The notes beneath the pieces are model-generated. The model ran no database searches. It was not told where the DNA came from and saw only the letters and a program-made list of their open reading frames with translations. Below are positions 35,918-43,971 of a stretch of 64,000 bases of DNA, piece after piece. Location of the stretch: the NCBI RefSeq assembly GCF_030709675.1, contig NZ_JAUZQD010000012.1, positions 186,001 to 250,000 on the forward strand, given 5' to 3'. The first letter of the stretch is position 1; each line of letters starts with the position of its first letter. The position numbers and the translations under genes were made by a program. The stretch is from Symbioplanes lichenis. GTDB lineage: Bacteria > Actinomycetota > Actinomycetes > Mycobacteriales > Micromonosporaceae.

Positions 35918-37879
35918 TTGACCACTTTTGCTGACCCCAGCACGTTCCCGTCCGTCTTCGAATCCCCCTCCGCGGCGTCTGCCGCCGAGACGGTGAACAC
36001 CGCTGCCGAGACCACCGAGCCGGCGCAGGTCCCCGCGACCGCCGCCGCTGTCGAGGCCGCCCCCGCCGCCGAGACGACCGCCGCCGACGCGGCCGCGCCC
36101 ACCCAGGCGCAGAACGAGACCACCGCGCCCGCCGAGGCGCAGAACGACACCACCACGCAGGCCGACGCGAACCAGGACGTCACCGAGGAGCCGGCCGCCG
36201 TCGCGCTGCCCAGCTTCGCCGAGCTGGGCCTGCCCGCTGAGCTCGTCCGCGTGCTCAACCGCGAGGGCATCACGACGCCCTTCGAGATCCAGGCCGCGAC
36301 CCTCCCGGACGCGCTGGCCGGCCGGGACGTGCTCGGCCGTGGGCAGACCGGCTCGGGCAAGACGCTCGCCTTCGGCCTGCCGGTGCTCGCCCGCGTCGCC
36401 CAGGGGGGCCGGGCCCGCCCGCACCACCCCAAGGCGCTGATCCTGGTGCCCACCCGTGAGCTGGCCATGCAGGTCGCCGACTCGCTGATGCCGCTGGGCC
36501 GGTCCGTGGGCGTGTTCCTCAAGACCGCCGTCGGCGGTGTGCCCTACGACCGGCAGATGGACGCGCTGCGCCGCGGCGTCGAGGTCATGGTCGCCACCCC
36601 GGGCCGCCTCGGCGACCTGATCGAGCGGGGCGCGTGCAAGCTCGACGACGTCGAGGTCACCGTCCTGGACGAGGCCGACCAGATGGCCGACATGGGCTTC
36701 CTGCCCGAGGTCACCGAGCTGCTGGCCAAGACGCCGGCCCGGGCGCAGCGCCTGCTGTTCTCGGCGACGCTCGACGGCGACGTCGACACGCTGGTCAAGC
36801 GGTTCATGAACGACCCGGTGACGCACTCGACCGCCCCGGCCGAGGCGAGCGTGTCCACCATGGACCACCACCTGCTGCTGATCCCGCCGCACGACAAGTT
36901 CCCGATCACGTCGTGGATCGCCAACCGTGAGGGCAAGACGATCGTCTTCGCCCGTACGCAGATGGGCGTCGACCGGCTGGTCGACCAGCTCGCGGCGGTC
37001 GGCGTCCGCGCCGGCGCGCTGCACGGCGGCAAGACCCAGCGGGTACGCACCCGCACGCTGGCCGAGTTCAAGGAAGGCCGCACGAACGTGCTGGTCGCGA
37101 CCGACGTGGCCGCCCGTGGCATCCACGTCGACGGGATCTCGCTCGTCGTGCACGTGGACCCGCCGAAGGACCCCAAGGACTACCTGCACCGGGCCGGTCG
37201 CACGGCTCGCGCGGGCGAGTCGGGCGCCGTGGTGACGCTGGTGCTGCCCAAGCAGCGCCGCAGCACCCAGTCCATGATGCAGAAGGCCGGCGTCTTCCCG
37301 GGCGAGGTGCGCGTGCGCCTCGGCGACGAGAAGCTGGCCGAGATCACCGGCGCCCGCGAGCCCAGCGGCATCCCGGTGAAGGACGAGCCGGAGCCCCGCC
37401 GCGAGCGTGGCGACCGTCCGCGCCGCTTCGGCGACCGCCCCCGTGGCGGTTACGGCGACCGTGACCGCGGTGGCTACGGCGACCGTTCGCGCGGTGACCG
37501 TGGCGGTTACGGCGACCGGTCGCGCGGCAGCTTCGGCGAGCGCGACCGCGAGCGTGGCAGCTTCGGCGACCGTCCCCGCACCGACCGCCCGTTCGGCGAC
37601 CGGCGTCCGGCCGGCGACCGCGGCGGCTACAGCGGCGGCGACCGCGGGGGTTACAGCGGCGGCGACCGCGGTGGCTACGGCGACCGGGCCGGTTCGGGCG
37701 AGCGCGGCGGCTACAGCGGCGGCGAGCGCGGCGGCGACCGGGGTGGCTACGGCGGCGACCGTTCGTCGCGCAACTTCGGCGACCGCACGGGCGGCTTCCG
37801 GCGCGAGACCGGCCGCAACGACCGTCGCGACCAGGGCGGCAACCGCTACTCCAGCGGCCGCCCCGCCCACACGCACTGA
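35918..37879 (+). CDS. DEAD-box ATP-dependent RNA helicase with RGG-rich tail
   Basis: This is a 653-residue RNA helicase. An Ala/Thr/Glu-rich N-terminus (about 1-95) precedes the Q motif (FAELGLPAELVRVL ... TPFEIQ), GQTGSGKT, PTRELAM, ATPGRL, LDEADQM, FSATL and HRAGRTARAG. The last 170 residues are Arg/Gly-rich, with many GGYGDR and SGGDRGG repeats, an RNA-binding tail. The TTG at 35918 is favoured because AGAGAGG lies 5 bases upstream; an in-frame ATG at 35894 has no site and would add eight residues. A leader hairpin, a long repeat-filled 3' UTR and a strong terminator surround it. Confidence 0.93.
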   Translation: MTTFADPSTFPSVFESPSAASAAETVNTAAETTEPAQVPATAAAVEAAPAAETTAADAAAPTQAQNETTAPAEAQNDTTTQADANQDVTEEPAAVALPSFAELGLPAELVRVLNREGITTPFEIQAATLPDALAGRDVLGRGQTGSGKTLAFGLPVLARVAQGGRARPHHPKALILVPTRELAMQVADSLMPLGRSVGVFLKTAVGGVPYDRQMDALRRGVEVMVATPGRLGDLIERGACKLDDVEVTVLDEADQMADMGFLPEVTELLAKTPARAQRLLFSATLDGDVDTLVKRFMNDPVTHSTAPAEASVSTMDHHLLLIPPHDKFPITSWIANREGKTIVFARTQMGVDRLVDQLAAVGVRAGALHGGKTQRVRTRTLAEFKEGRTNVLVATDVAARGIHVDGISLVVHVDPPKDPKDYLHRAGRTARAGESGAVVTLVLPKQRRSTQSMMQKAGVFPGEVRVRLGDEKLAEITGAREPSGIPVKDEPEPRRERGDRPRRFGDRPRGGYGDRDRGGYGDRSRGDRGGYGDRSRGSFGERDRERGSFGDRPRTDRPFGDRRPAGDRGGYSGGDRGGYSGGDRGGYGDRAGSGERGGYSGGERGGDRGGYGGDRSSRNFGDRTGGFRRETGRNDRRDQGGNRYSSGRPAHTH

Positions 37880-38105
37880 CCAAGCACATGCGTTGACCAA
37901 GCACCACCTGGTAACAAGCAGCTGCAAGCACCACGCAGCACCGAGCAGCTGCAAGCGCCAAGCACCACGCGACGGCGAGCAGCTGCTAGCGCCAAGCACC
38001 ACGCGACGGCGAGCAGCTGCTAGCGCCAAGCACCACGCGACGGCAAGCAGCTGCAAGCGCCAAGCACCACGCGACGGCGAGCAGCTGCTAGCGCCAAGCA
38101 AGCGG
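37869..38105 (+). repeat. Nested 17-bp and 34-bp tandem repeats containing the DEAD-box stop codon
   Basis: Three 17-bp units (37869-37885, 37886-37902, 37903-37919) open the array; the first ends the helicase gene (ACACGCACTGACCAAGC with its TGA) and the second repeats the TGACCAAGC. After a 27-bp unit follow four 34-bp units (37947-37980, 37981-38014, 38015-38048, 38049-38082) and a partial fifth. 34 is twice 17, and the longer units share CAAGC and CCACGC elements with the short ones. The whole array lies between the stop codon and the terminator, so it is transcribed. Confidence 0.92.
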
Positions 38106-38181
38106 TAGAGGAGAAAGGCTCCCGGCTGACCCGGGGGCCTTTTTTCGTGGCAGCACCCGCCCGACGGGGTAGGAACAGACC
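37880..38181. other. 3' UTR of the DEAD-box gene and leader of the next gene
   Basis: This 302-base stretch holds the tandem array, the intrinsic terminator at 38116-38145 and a 36-base leader for the glycolipid-binding-like gene. There is no separate gene. Confidence 0.75.
38116..38145 (+). terminator. Rho-independent terminator
   Basis: AGGCTCCCGG (38116-38125) pairs with CCGGGGGCCT (38131-38140) with one G-T wobble around CTGAC, followed by a run of six T (38140-38145). This is a textbook intrinsic terminator, which is uncommon in such GC-rich DNA. It ends the helicase transcript after the repeat array. Confidence 0.92.
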
Positions 38182-38799
38182 ATGCCCACCTCGCTCTTCT
38201 GGGAACGCCGCGACACCACCGGCGCCGAGCACGTCCTGGCCGACACGCGCGCCGGCCTCGTCGCCAAGGGCACGGCGCTGGCCGTGGACCCGATCGCCTA
38301 CACGGCCACGTACGAGCTGCGCACCGACCCGGACTGGGTCACCACGAGCCTGGACGTGTCCGCGGCGGGCGCGGGCTGGAAACGTACCGTCAGATTGGAA
38401 GCCGACGGCGGGCGATGGCGGGTGACCACCCACGAGGAGGGCGACCTCGACTCGGCGCTGGCGGCGACCGGTCACGCCCGCGCGGGGCTGGCCGGCATCG
38501 AGGATCCTGACCTGCTGCTCGGGGCGTACGACGTGGATCTGACCGGCTCCCCGCTGACGAACACGCTGCCGATCCGCCGCTTGAAGCTGCAGACCGAGGG
38601 CACGGGCGTCGCCCACCGGATCAGCGTCGCCTGGGTGCGCCTGCCCAGCCTGGAGGTGATCCAGGCGGACCAGATCTACACCGCGCTGGGCGACGGCAAG
38701 GTCCGCTACGCCAGTGAGACGTTCAGCGCCGACCTCACCGTCGACGAGGACGGTTTTGTCCGGGATTACCCAGGAATGGCCGCGCTCAAAAAACCTTAA
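38182..38799 (+). CDS. Putative glycolipid-binding protein (PF06475-like)
   Basis: This 205-residue soluble protein matches my recollection of the putative glycolipid-binding family: an N-terminal FWERRDTTGAEH, a central GAYDVDLTGSPLTNTLPIRRL, then AWVRLPSLEVIQADQIY and the C-terminal VDEDGFVRDYPGMA. Ligand binding in this family is inferred, not well characterised. ATG 38182 comes shortly after the upstream terminator, so it has its own promoter in that gap or relies on read-through. Its TAA shares four bases with the stop codon of the convergent metalloprotease gene. Confidence 0.8.
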   Translation: MPTSLFWERRDTTGAEHVLADTRAGLVAKGTALAVDPIAYTATYELRTDPDWVTTSLDVSAAGAGWKRTVRLEADGGRWRVTTHEEGDLDSALAATGHARAGLAGIEDPDLLLGAYDVDLTGSPLTNTLPIRRLKLQTEGTGVAHRISVAWVRLPSLEVIQADQIYTALGDGKVRYASETFSADLTVDEDGFVRDYPGMAALKKP

Positions 38800-40124
38800 G
38801 CGTTGTCCCTGATCCACGCCACGCACGTCTTGTCGACAGTGGCGAACGGCCGCCCGAACGCCGCCTCCGACGCCGGGTCGAGGTCTTTCTCCTCGCGCAG
38901 ATACAGCCGTACGAACGTGAAGAGCGCCCGCTGCCCGTACTTCTCGGCCAGGCACGCCGCCGCGAAGTGCCCCAGCCCGTAGAAGCTGTCACCCTCCTCC
39001 TGCCGCGCGTCGGTCGCCATGGCCTTCGTGGCGATGCTGGTGGGCGGGTTGTCGCCGGTGACCAGGTCGTGCACCGAGCCGCGGCGCCAGCTGGCGGTGG
39101 CGGGCTCGGGGTACCAGCCGATGTACTCGGCGATGCCCTCCTTGAGCCACATGTCGCCGGACCCCCAGTCACGGCGGTGCAACGTGCCGATCGTCACCAC
39201 GTGACCGAGCTCGTGCTGCACCGTCGTCTCCAGCAGCCGCCGGTCCTTCGAGAGCGCGTCCATGTTGAGGACGACGTCCATGCCGGCCTCCCCGAGCGGG
39301 ACGGCATAGCCGACGACCCACTTGTCGTCGATGCCGCCGTACCAGCTCTTCCACTGCTTGGCCCCGGCGAGATAGACGCGGTAGCGCTGCTGCGGATTGC
39401 CGACGAGGGTCGCGAACTTGTCGTTGACCAGCGCGGCGGCGTCGGCGATCGGCAGGACCGAGGCGAAGTGCTTCTTCTGCGCGGGAAGGGCGGCGAGGGT
39501 CACCCGCTTGCCCTGCGCGAAGACGAGCCCGCCCTCGTCCCACGGCGGCGGCTGGAAGTCGTCCTCGCTGCGCTCGGTGCTCGACGCGGCGATCACCCAG
39601 CGGCCGGCGACCGGCTTCAGTGTGACGCGGTGCTCCAGCACGGGCGCGGTCGCGGCCGTACATGTGGTGCCGGTCAGGCAGTAATGGATCCGGGCGCGGG
39701 CGTTGATGACGTCAAAGGAGTCGCCGGACGCGAGGAGGTCGTAGTCGAAGCGGCTGACGCCCAGCGACCGCAGCGACGCGAACATCGCCTCGTAGCGGGA
39801 CCGGAGTGACGGGGCGACCGCCGCGAGCCATCCGGCGGAGTCGCCGCTCAGCAGGGCCGCGGACTGCTGCTTCAGCGAGGCGCGGGCGGCCTCGAGCGGC
39901 GTCGGCGGACGGGCGACAGCGGGGCGGACGGCTGTGGCCAGCATGTCCCGGCCCGCAACGAGCGCGACGACGGCGACGAGCGCCAGCACCGCGAGGAGCA
40001 GGGGACCCCGCCGGCGCCGGCGCTGCGGAGCGGGAGGCAGATCCGCGAGGGAGAAGTCGCCGCGCTGCCGCGGAATGAGCGGGTGGGCCACAGCGGCACG
40101 GGCCGGCTGACCGTCATCCGCCAC
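38796..40124 (-). CDS. Membrane-anchored HExxH metalloprotease-like protein
   Basis: This is a 442-residue protein with a cytoplasmic N-terminus, one membrane span near residues 42-60 (LLLAVLALVAVVALVAG), and an extracellular part. QHELGHVV near residue 310 is a zinc-protease HExxH motif, followed by WLKEGIAEYIGW, whose Glu fits a gluzincin third ligand. It resembles the peptidase MA family. GTG 40124 is chosen because GAGGAG lies 5 bases upstream; a GTG two codons earlier overlaps that site. The substrate is unknown. Confidence 0.82.
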   Translation of the reverse strand: MADDGQPARAAVAHPLIPRQRGDFSLADLPPAPQRRRRRGPLLLAVLALVAVVALVAGRDMLATAVRPAVARPPTPLEAARASLKQQSAALLSGDSAGWLAAVAPSLRSRYEAMFASLRSLGVSRFDYDLLASGDSFDVINARARIHYCLTGTTCTAATAPVLEHRVTLKPVAGRWVIAASSTERSEDDFQPPPWDEGGLVFAQGKRVTLAALPAQKKHFASVLPIADAAALVNDKFATLVGNPQQRYRVYLAGAKQWKSWYGGIDDKWVVGYAVPLGEAGMDVVLNMDALSKDRRLLETTVQHELGHVVTIGTLHRRDWGSGDMWLKEGIAEYIGWYPEPATASWRRGSVHDLVTGDNPPTSIATKAMATDARQEEGDSFYGLGHFAAACLAEKYGQRALFTFVRLYLREEKDLDPASEAAFGRPFATVDKTCVAWIRDNA

Positions 40125-40181
40125 GAGCACTCCTCGAACGTGAATCGCTTGGGGGCCACGATCCTCCCATGGAACAGCCGC

Positions 40182-41252
40182 TCAGGAACCCCCACTCCAC
40201 TCTCCGGTGGACAGGAAGAGGTCCACCGCATGAAAGAAGGGGGTGATCGACAGCCCCTGGTCGGCCACCCAGGCGTCCGAGTAGTACGTGTCCGCGTACC
40301 GCTCGCCGCCGTCACAGATGAGCGTGACGACCGAGCCGCCCCGCCCCTCGCGCAGCATCTCCGCGATCAGCCCGAAGGCGCCCCACAGGTTGGTGCCCGT
40401 CGACCCGCCCACACGCCGGCCCAGCACCGCCGAGCCCGCCCGCATCGCGGCGATCGACGCGGCGTCGGGCACGTGGATCATGCGGTCGACCACGGCCGGC
40501 TGGAACGACGGCTCGACCGAGGGCCGCCCGATGCCCTCGATGCGTGAGCCCCGGCCGGTCGAGACGGTCCAATCCTTCTTCTCGTACGCGGGAAAGAAGG
40601 CGGAACCCTCGGGATCCACCACCGCCAGTCGCGTGGCGAACCGCCGGTACCGTGTGTACCGCCCGATCGTCGCGCTCGTGCCACCCGTACCGGCGCCCAC
40701 CACGATCCACGCCGGCTCGGGGTACCGCTCGAGGGCCAGCTGGGCGTACACGGACTCGGCGATGTTGTTGTTGCCCCGCCAGTCGGTGGCCCGCTCGGCG
40801 TAGGTGAACTGGTCCATGAAGTGCCCGCCCAGGTCGGCGGCCAGCCGCTGCGCCGTGGCGACCACCGCCGTCGGATCGGCGACCAGGTGACACTTGCCGC
40901 CCTGGAACTCGATCAGCGAGATCTTCTCCGGCGACGTGGCGGCCGGCATGACCGCGATGAAGTCCAGCCCGAGCATCCGCGCGAAGTAGGCCTCACTCAC
41001 GGCCGTCGAGCCCGACGAGGCCTCGACGATCGTGGTGTCCGGGCCGATCCAGCCGTTGCAGAGGGCGTACAGGAAAAGGGAACGCGCCAGACGGTGCTTG
41101 AGCGAGCCGGTGGGGTGCGACGACTCGTCCTTGAGATAGAGGTCGATCCCCCAGCGCGCGGGCAGCGGGAAGGGCAGCAGGTGAGTGTCCGCCGAGCGGT
41201 TGGCGTCGGCCTCGACGAGCCGGATGGCCTCGGCGGCCCATTCCCGGCTCAT
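40182..41252 (-). CDS. cds1: PLP-dependent cysteine desulfhydrase (Cds1-like)
   Basis: This is a 356-residue fold-type II PLP enzyme of the cysteine synthase family. The PLP lysine is K52 in HPTGSLKHRLARS; SSGSTAVSEAYFA and VGAGTGGTSATIGRY form the cofactor phosphate and substrate loops. As far as I recall the sequence, it closely resembles mycobacterial Cds1 (Rv3684), which releases sulfide from L-cysteine. ATG 41252 overlaps the TGA of the upstream Lrp-type regulator as ATGA, so the regulator and enzyme are translated together and the regulator probably senses an amino acid such as cysteine. Confidence 0.85.
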   Translation of the reverse strand: MSREWAAEAIRLVEADANRSADTHLLPFPLPARWGIDLYLKDESSHPTGSLKHRLARSLFLYALCNGWIGPDTTIVEASSGSTAVSEAYFARMLGLDFIAVMPAATSPEKISLIEFQGGKCHLVADPTAVVATAQRLAADLGGHFMDQFTYAERATDWRGNNNIAESVYAQLALERYPEPAWIVVGAGTGGTSATIGRYTRYRRFATRLAVVDPEGSAFFPAYEKKDWTVSTGRGSRIEGIGRPSVEPSFQPAVVDRMIHVPDAASIAAMRAGSAVLGRRVGGSTGTNLWGAFGLIAEMLREGRGGSVVTLICDGGERYADTYYSDAWVADQGLSITPFFHAVDLFLSTGEWSGGS

Positions 41253-41710
41253 CGGGCGGCCAGGTCGCGGCCGGGCTGCGGGCGGTTCTCCCACTTGGTG
41301 GAGAGGGCGATGGCCGTACGCGTGGACGCCACCCCCGGCGTCCGGTTGACCCGCACGATGAGCTGCTCGAGCTCGGCGATCGTCCCCACCCGGACGGTCA
41401 GCTGGTAGGACTCGACGCCGGCCATGAAGTAGCACGACTCGATCTCGGGCATGACCCGCAGCGCCGCGAGCACGTCGTCGGTGTCCGCGCCGGAGTCCTC
41501 GACGATGCTGATCAGCGCGGTGATGCCCAGGCCGATGGCGTCGGGCTCGACCTCCGCCCGGTACGCCCGGATCGTCCCCGCGGTCTCCAGCTTGCCCACC
41601 CGCTCGTGCACGGCCGGGGCGGAGAGGCCCACCTGCCGGGCGAGTTCCGCGTAGGAGGACCGGGCGTTGTCCCGGAGCAGGTCAATCAGGCGCAGATCGA
41701 TGGCGTCCAT
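41249..41710 (-). CDS. Lrp/AsnC-family transcriptional regulator
   Basis: This 153-residue regulator has an AsnC-type helix-turn-helix at about 4-55 (LRLIDLLRDNARSSYAELAR then SAPAVHERVGKLE) and a C-terminal RAM ligand-binding domain (about 65-145, with CYFMAGVESYQLTVRV). Such proteins form octamers that bind amino acids. It overlaps cds1 by 4 bases and probably controls it. It is transcribed divergently from bldC, and the 222-base gap between them should hold both promoters. Confidence 0.92.
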   Translation of the reverse strand: MDAIDLRLIDLLRDNARSSYAELARQVGLSAPAVHERVGKLETAGTIRAYRAEVEPDAIGLGITALISIVEDSGADTDDVLAALRVMPEIESCYFMAGVESYQLTVRVGTIAELEQLIVRVNRTPGVASTRTAIALSTKWENRPQPGRDLAAR

Positions 41711-41932
41711 GTCAGCAAAGGTTAGTGTGGGCCCGGCAGGTGTTCACGCCCGGTAGCGGGCGACGACCGCCCGGCCGCGCAAGAATAACGGCCATCGGAG
41801 CAATCGGGGCTTTTTCCGCATTTCAGCGACTTGCTGTTTTGCCCGATGCTCTAATGGCTGTACGTCCCGATCGAGCACGCCGACACGCACCGTGACCACC
41901 GGCGCTCCCACAACGAACGCGAGGAGAGGGCC

Positions 41933-42214
41933 GTGGACACTGGAGATCGACTGCTGACGCCCGGGGAGGTTGCCGCACTTTTCCGGGTCGACCCCAAGAC
42001 CGTGACGCGCTGGGCGGCCGCCGGACGCATCGGCAGCATCCGGACTCCGGGTGGCCACCGGCGCTTCCGCGAGTCGGAGGTGCGGGCGCTGCTCGAAGGC
42101 GAGGGCGCCGCGGTCGTCGAGGAGATGCGCGAGGACGACGCGCAGAACAGGCCTCGCAACCAGGGGCCGTCGAACCCGGGTGGCGGTTACGGTCCGCCCA
42201 ACGGGCTGCGCTGA
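41933..42214 (+). CDS. bldC: BldC-like MerR-type developmental regulator
   Basis: This is a 93-residue protein whose first 60 residues match BldC: LLTPGEVAALFRVDPKTVTR, then WAAAGRIGSIRTPGGHRRFR, a single winged helix-turn-helix. BldC binds DNA cooperatively and delays entry into development in Streptomyces. The last 30 residues (EEMREDDAQNRPRN ... NGLR) are an extra, probably disordered tail compared with the roughly 68-residue Streptomyces protein. GTG 41933 follows GAGGAGAGGG by 2 bases. Its final 28 bases overlap the 3' end of the convergent UbiX gene. Confidence 0.92.
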   Translation: MDTGDRLLTPGEVAALFRVDPKTVTRWAAAGRIGSIRTPGGHRRFRESEVRALLEGEGAAVVEEMREDDAQNRPRNQGPSNPGGGYGPPNGLR

Positions 42215-42828
42215 TTGAGTTCGCCGCGCCACCGCTGAAACAGGTCGTGCGGCACGCCGAGAGCATCGAGCACCTTGCCGGCCACAAAATCGACGAGCTG
42301 CTGGGCCGTGGCGTCCGCGCCCGCGCCGTAGAAGCCGGGCGACGCCGGGAGCACGACGGCCCCGGCGTCCAGGAGGGCGATCTGGTGCTCGAGGTGGCTG
42401 CGGGTCACCGGGGTCTCGCGGGGCACGACGACCGTGCGCCGGCGCTCTTTGAGGTTGACCTCGGCCGCGCGCTGCAGCAGGTCCTTGCTCAGCCCGATCG
42501 CGATGCCCGCGCAGGCCGCGGTGCTGGCGGGCACCACGGCCATGCCCTTCACCGGGTACGAGCCGCTGCTCGGCCCGGCGGCGAGGTCACCGGCCGGCCA
42601 GTACGCGAGATCCGCCTGGCCCAGGTCCCGCGCAAGCCAGGCGGCCACATCGTCTTTCCAGTGGGCGTCCCGCACGGTCGCGCCCGTCTCGTCGAGCAGG
42701 GTGAGCCGGGCGGCCTTCGAGACGACCAGGTCCACGGCCTCGCCGGCGTCCAAAAGCGCTCCGATCACGGCCTTGGCATAGGGCGTGCCGGAAGCTCCTG
42801 AGACGCCGACGATCCACGGGGTTCGCAT
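42187..42828 (-). CDS. mqnM: UbiX-family flavin prenyltransferase
   Basis: This 213-residue enzyme makes prenylated FMN, the cofactor needed by UbiD-type decarboxylases. The N-terminal WIVGVSGASGTPYA and the later VVPASTAACAGIAIGLS, RAAEVNLKERRRTVVVPRETP are family hallmarks. Its client is very probably the UbiD-family enzyme at 45407-46864. ATG 42828 gives the usual N-terminus; an ATG four codons upstream is possible. The 3' end overlaps bldC tail to tail by 28 bases. Confidence 0.92.
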   Translation of the reverse strand: MRTPWIVGVSGASGTPYAKAVIGALLDAGEAVDLVVSKAARLTLLDETGATVRDAHWKDDVAAWLARDLGQADLAYWPAGDLAAGPSSGSYPVKGMAVVPASTAACAGIAIGLSKDLLQRAAEVNLKERRRTVVVPRETPVTRSHLEHQIALLDAGAVVLPASPGFYGAGADATAQQLVDFVAGKVLDALGVPHDLFQRWRGELNQRSPLGGP

Positions 42829-42846
42829 GCCCTCAAGCATGCACCG

Positions 42847-43971
42847 TCACTTGGTCGCGCCGGTGGCGTCGAACCAGGTCTTCTGGTTGTTCGCCGCGGC
42901 GAAGGTCACATTGTCGAGCACCTTGAGCAGCTCGTCGTCGGAGATCATGCCGCCGCCACTGAGCTCCAGGACGTAGTCGCCGCCCGGCGCCGCGATGTAG
43001 CAGAGCGACTCCGACTCGCACCACGACTTGTCGTCCTTGGCCGGGTACTTGGCGTACCACTTCGGGAAGACCTGCAGCTGCAGGAGCGGCAGCTGCTTGT
43101 CGCCGACGACGTACGGGTCGAGGATGTTGTCCTTGAGGCCCGTGAACGGCAGGTCGCCCTTGAGCAGCAGCGCGTAGGAGCTACCCTCCAGCGGGATGGC
43201 CATCTCGTTGTACGTGGTGCCGGCGGCGGCCAGCTCGTAGCCGTCGGGCACGTAGCCGAGCTTGAAGCCGATCTTCACCGGCGCGGTCGCGCCCACCTTG
43301 AGGCCCTTGGCGACGGCGGCGAGCTCCTTCGCCTGCAGCTCCTCGCCGCCGTGGAACTTGATGACGGCCCAGGCGTCGTCCGCGTACTCCCAGGCGTAGG
43401 TGCCGTCGTTGCCCGGCTTGCCCTTCTTGGGGTCACCGCCGACGCCCTCGGTGAAGTACGCGTCGCCGGTCTTCTCGCCCTTCTTGACCACCGACGGGTC
43501 GAAGGCGCCCGGCTTGAAGACGGTGAGCGCGGCGACCTGGTTGCCGACGTCCCGCTGCTTGCCGTTCTCGTCCTCGAAGACCTGACCCCGGCCCGGGGCG
43601 GTGATCGACGCCACCTCGTAGCCGGGCGTGACCAGGATCGCCTTGGAGACGGACAGGTCACCGACGCGGTAGGGCGCGAAGTTGGCGGTGAAATCGCCGT
43701 CGGGGTAGGTGAACGGCTTGGCCGACGGCTTGGCGGCCGGGGCCGCGACCTGGGTGGCGGGGGTCGTCGTTTCGCCCCCCGGCAGCAGCTGCGGGACGGC
43801 GACCGCACCCGCGACAGCGAGGACGGCGGCGGCCGCGCCGGTGCCCACCCACATGGTGCGCACCTTGCGCTGCTGCTTGCGGCCGGCGGCGACGAAATCG
43901 TCGACGGAGTAACGGGGACTGGGCGCGTCCGACTTCGCGTCGCGCAACATGTCAGACAGCTCGGGCTTCAC
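42847..43971 (-). CDS. Membrane protein partner of an ECF sigma factor (putative anti-sigma)
   Basis: This 374-residue protein has about 40 cytoplasmic residues (MKPELSDMLRDAKSDAPSPR), one membrane span near 41-60 (VGTGAAAAVLAVAGAVAVPQ) and an extracellular domain of about 300 residues with two cysteines near the C-terminus (SWCESESLCY). It overlaps the sigma gene by 20 bases and has AAGGAG 7-8 bases before its GTG, the layout of a sigma/anti-sigma pair. The cytoplasmic part lacks a clear zinc-binding anti-sigma motif, so the role is inferred from context. Confidence 0.7.
   Translation of the reverse strand: MKPELSDMLRDAKSDAPSPRYSVDDFVAAGRKQQRKVRTMWVGTGAAAAVLAVAGAVAVPQLLPGGETTTPATQVAAPAAKPSAKPFTYPDGDFTANFAPYRVGDLSVSKAILVTPGYEVASITAPGRGQVFEDENGKQRDVGNQVAALTVFKPGAFDPSVVKKGEKTGDAYFTEGVGGDPKKGKPGNDGTYAWEYADDAWAVIKFHGGEELQAKELAAVAKGLKVGATAPVKIGFKLGYVPDGYELAAAGTTYNEMAIPLEGSSYALLLKGDLPFTGLKDNILDPYVVGDKQLPLLQLQVFPKWYAKYPAKDDKSWCESESLCYIAAPGGDYVLELSGGGMISDDELLKVLDNVTFAAANNQKTWFDATGATK

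Noticed and set aside
35867..38101. Long minus-strand open frame opposite the DEAD-box gene (over 700 codons)
   Set aside because: It is an artefact of high GC content opposite a real helicase gene. The product is Ala/Val/Arg-rich without motifs, while the plus strand shows all helicase motifs.
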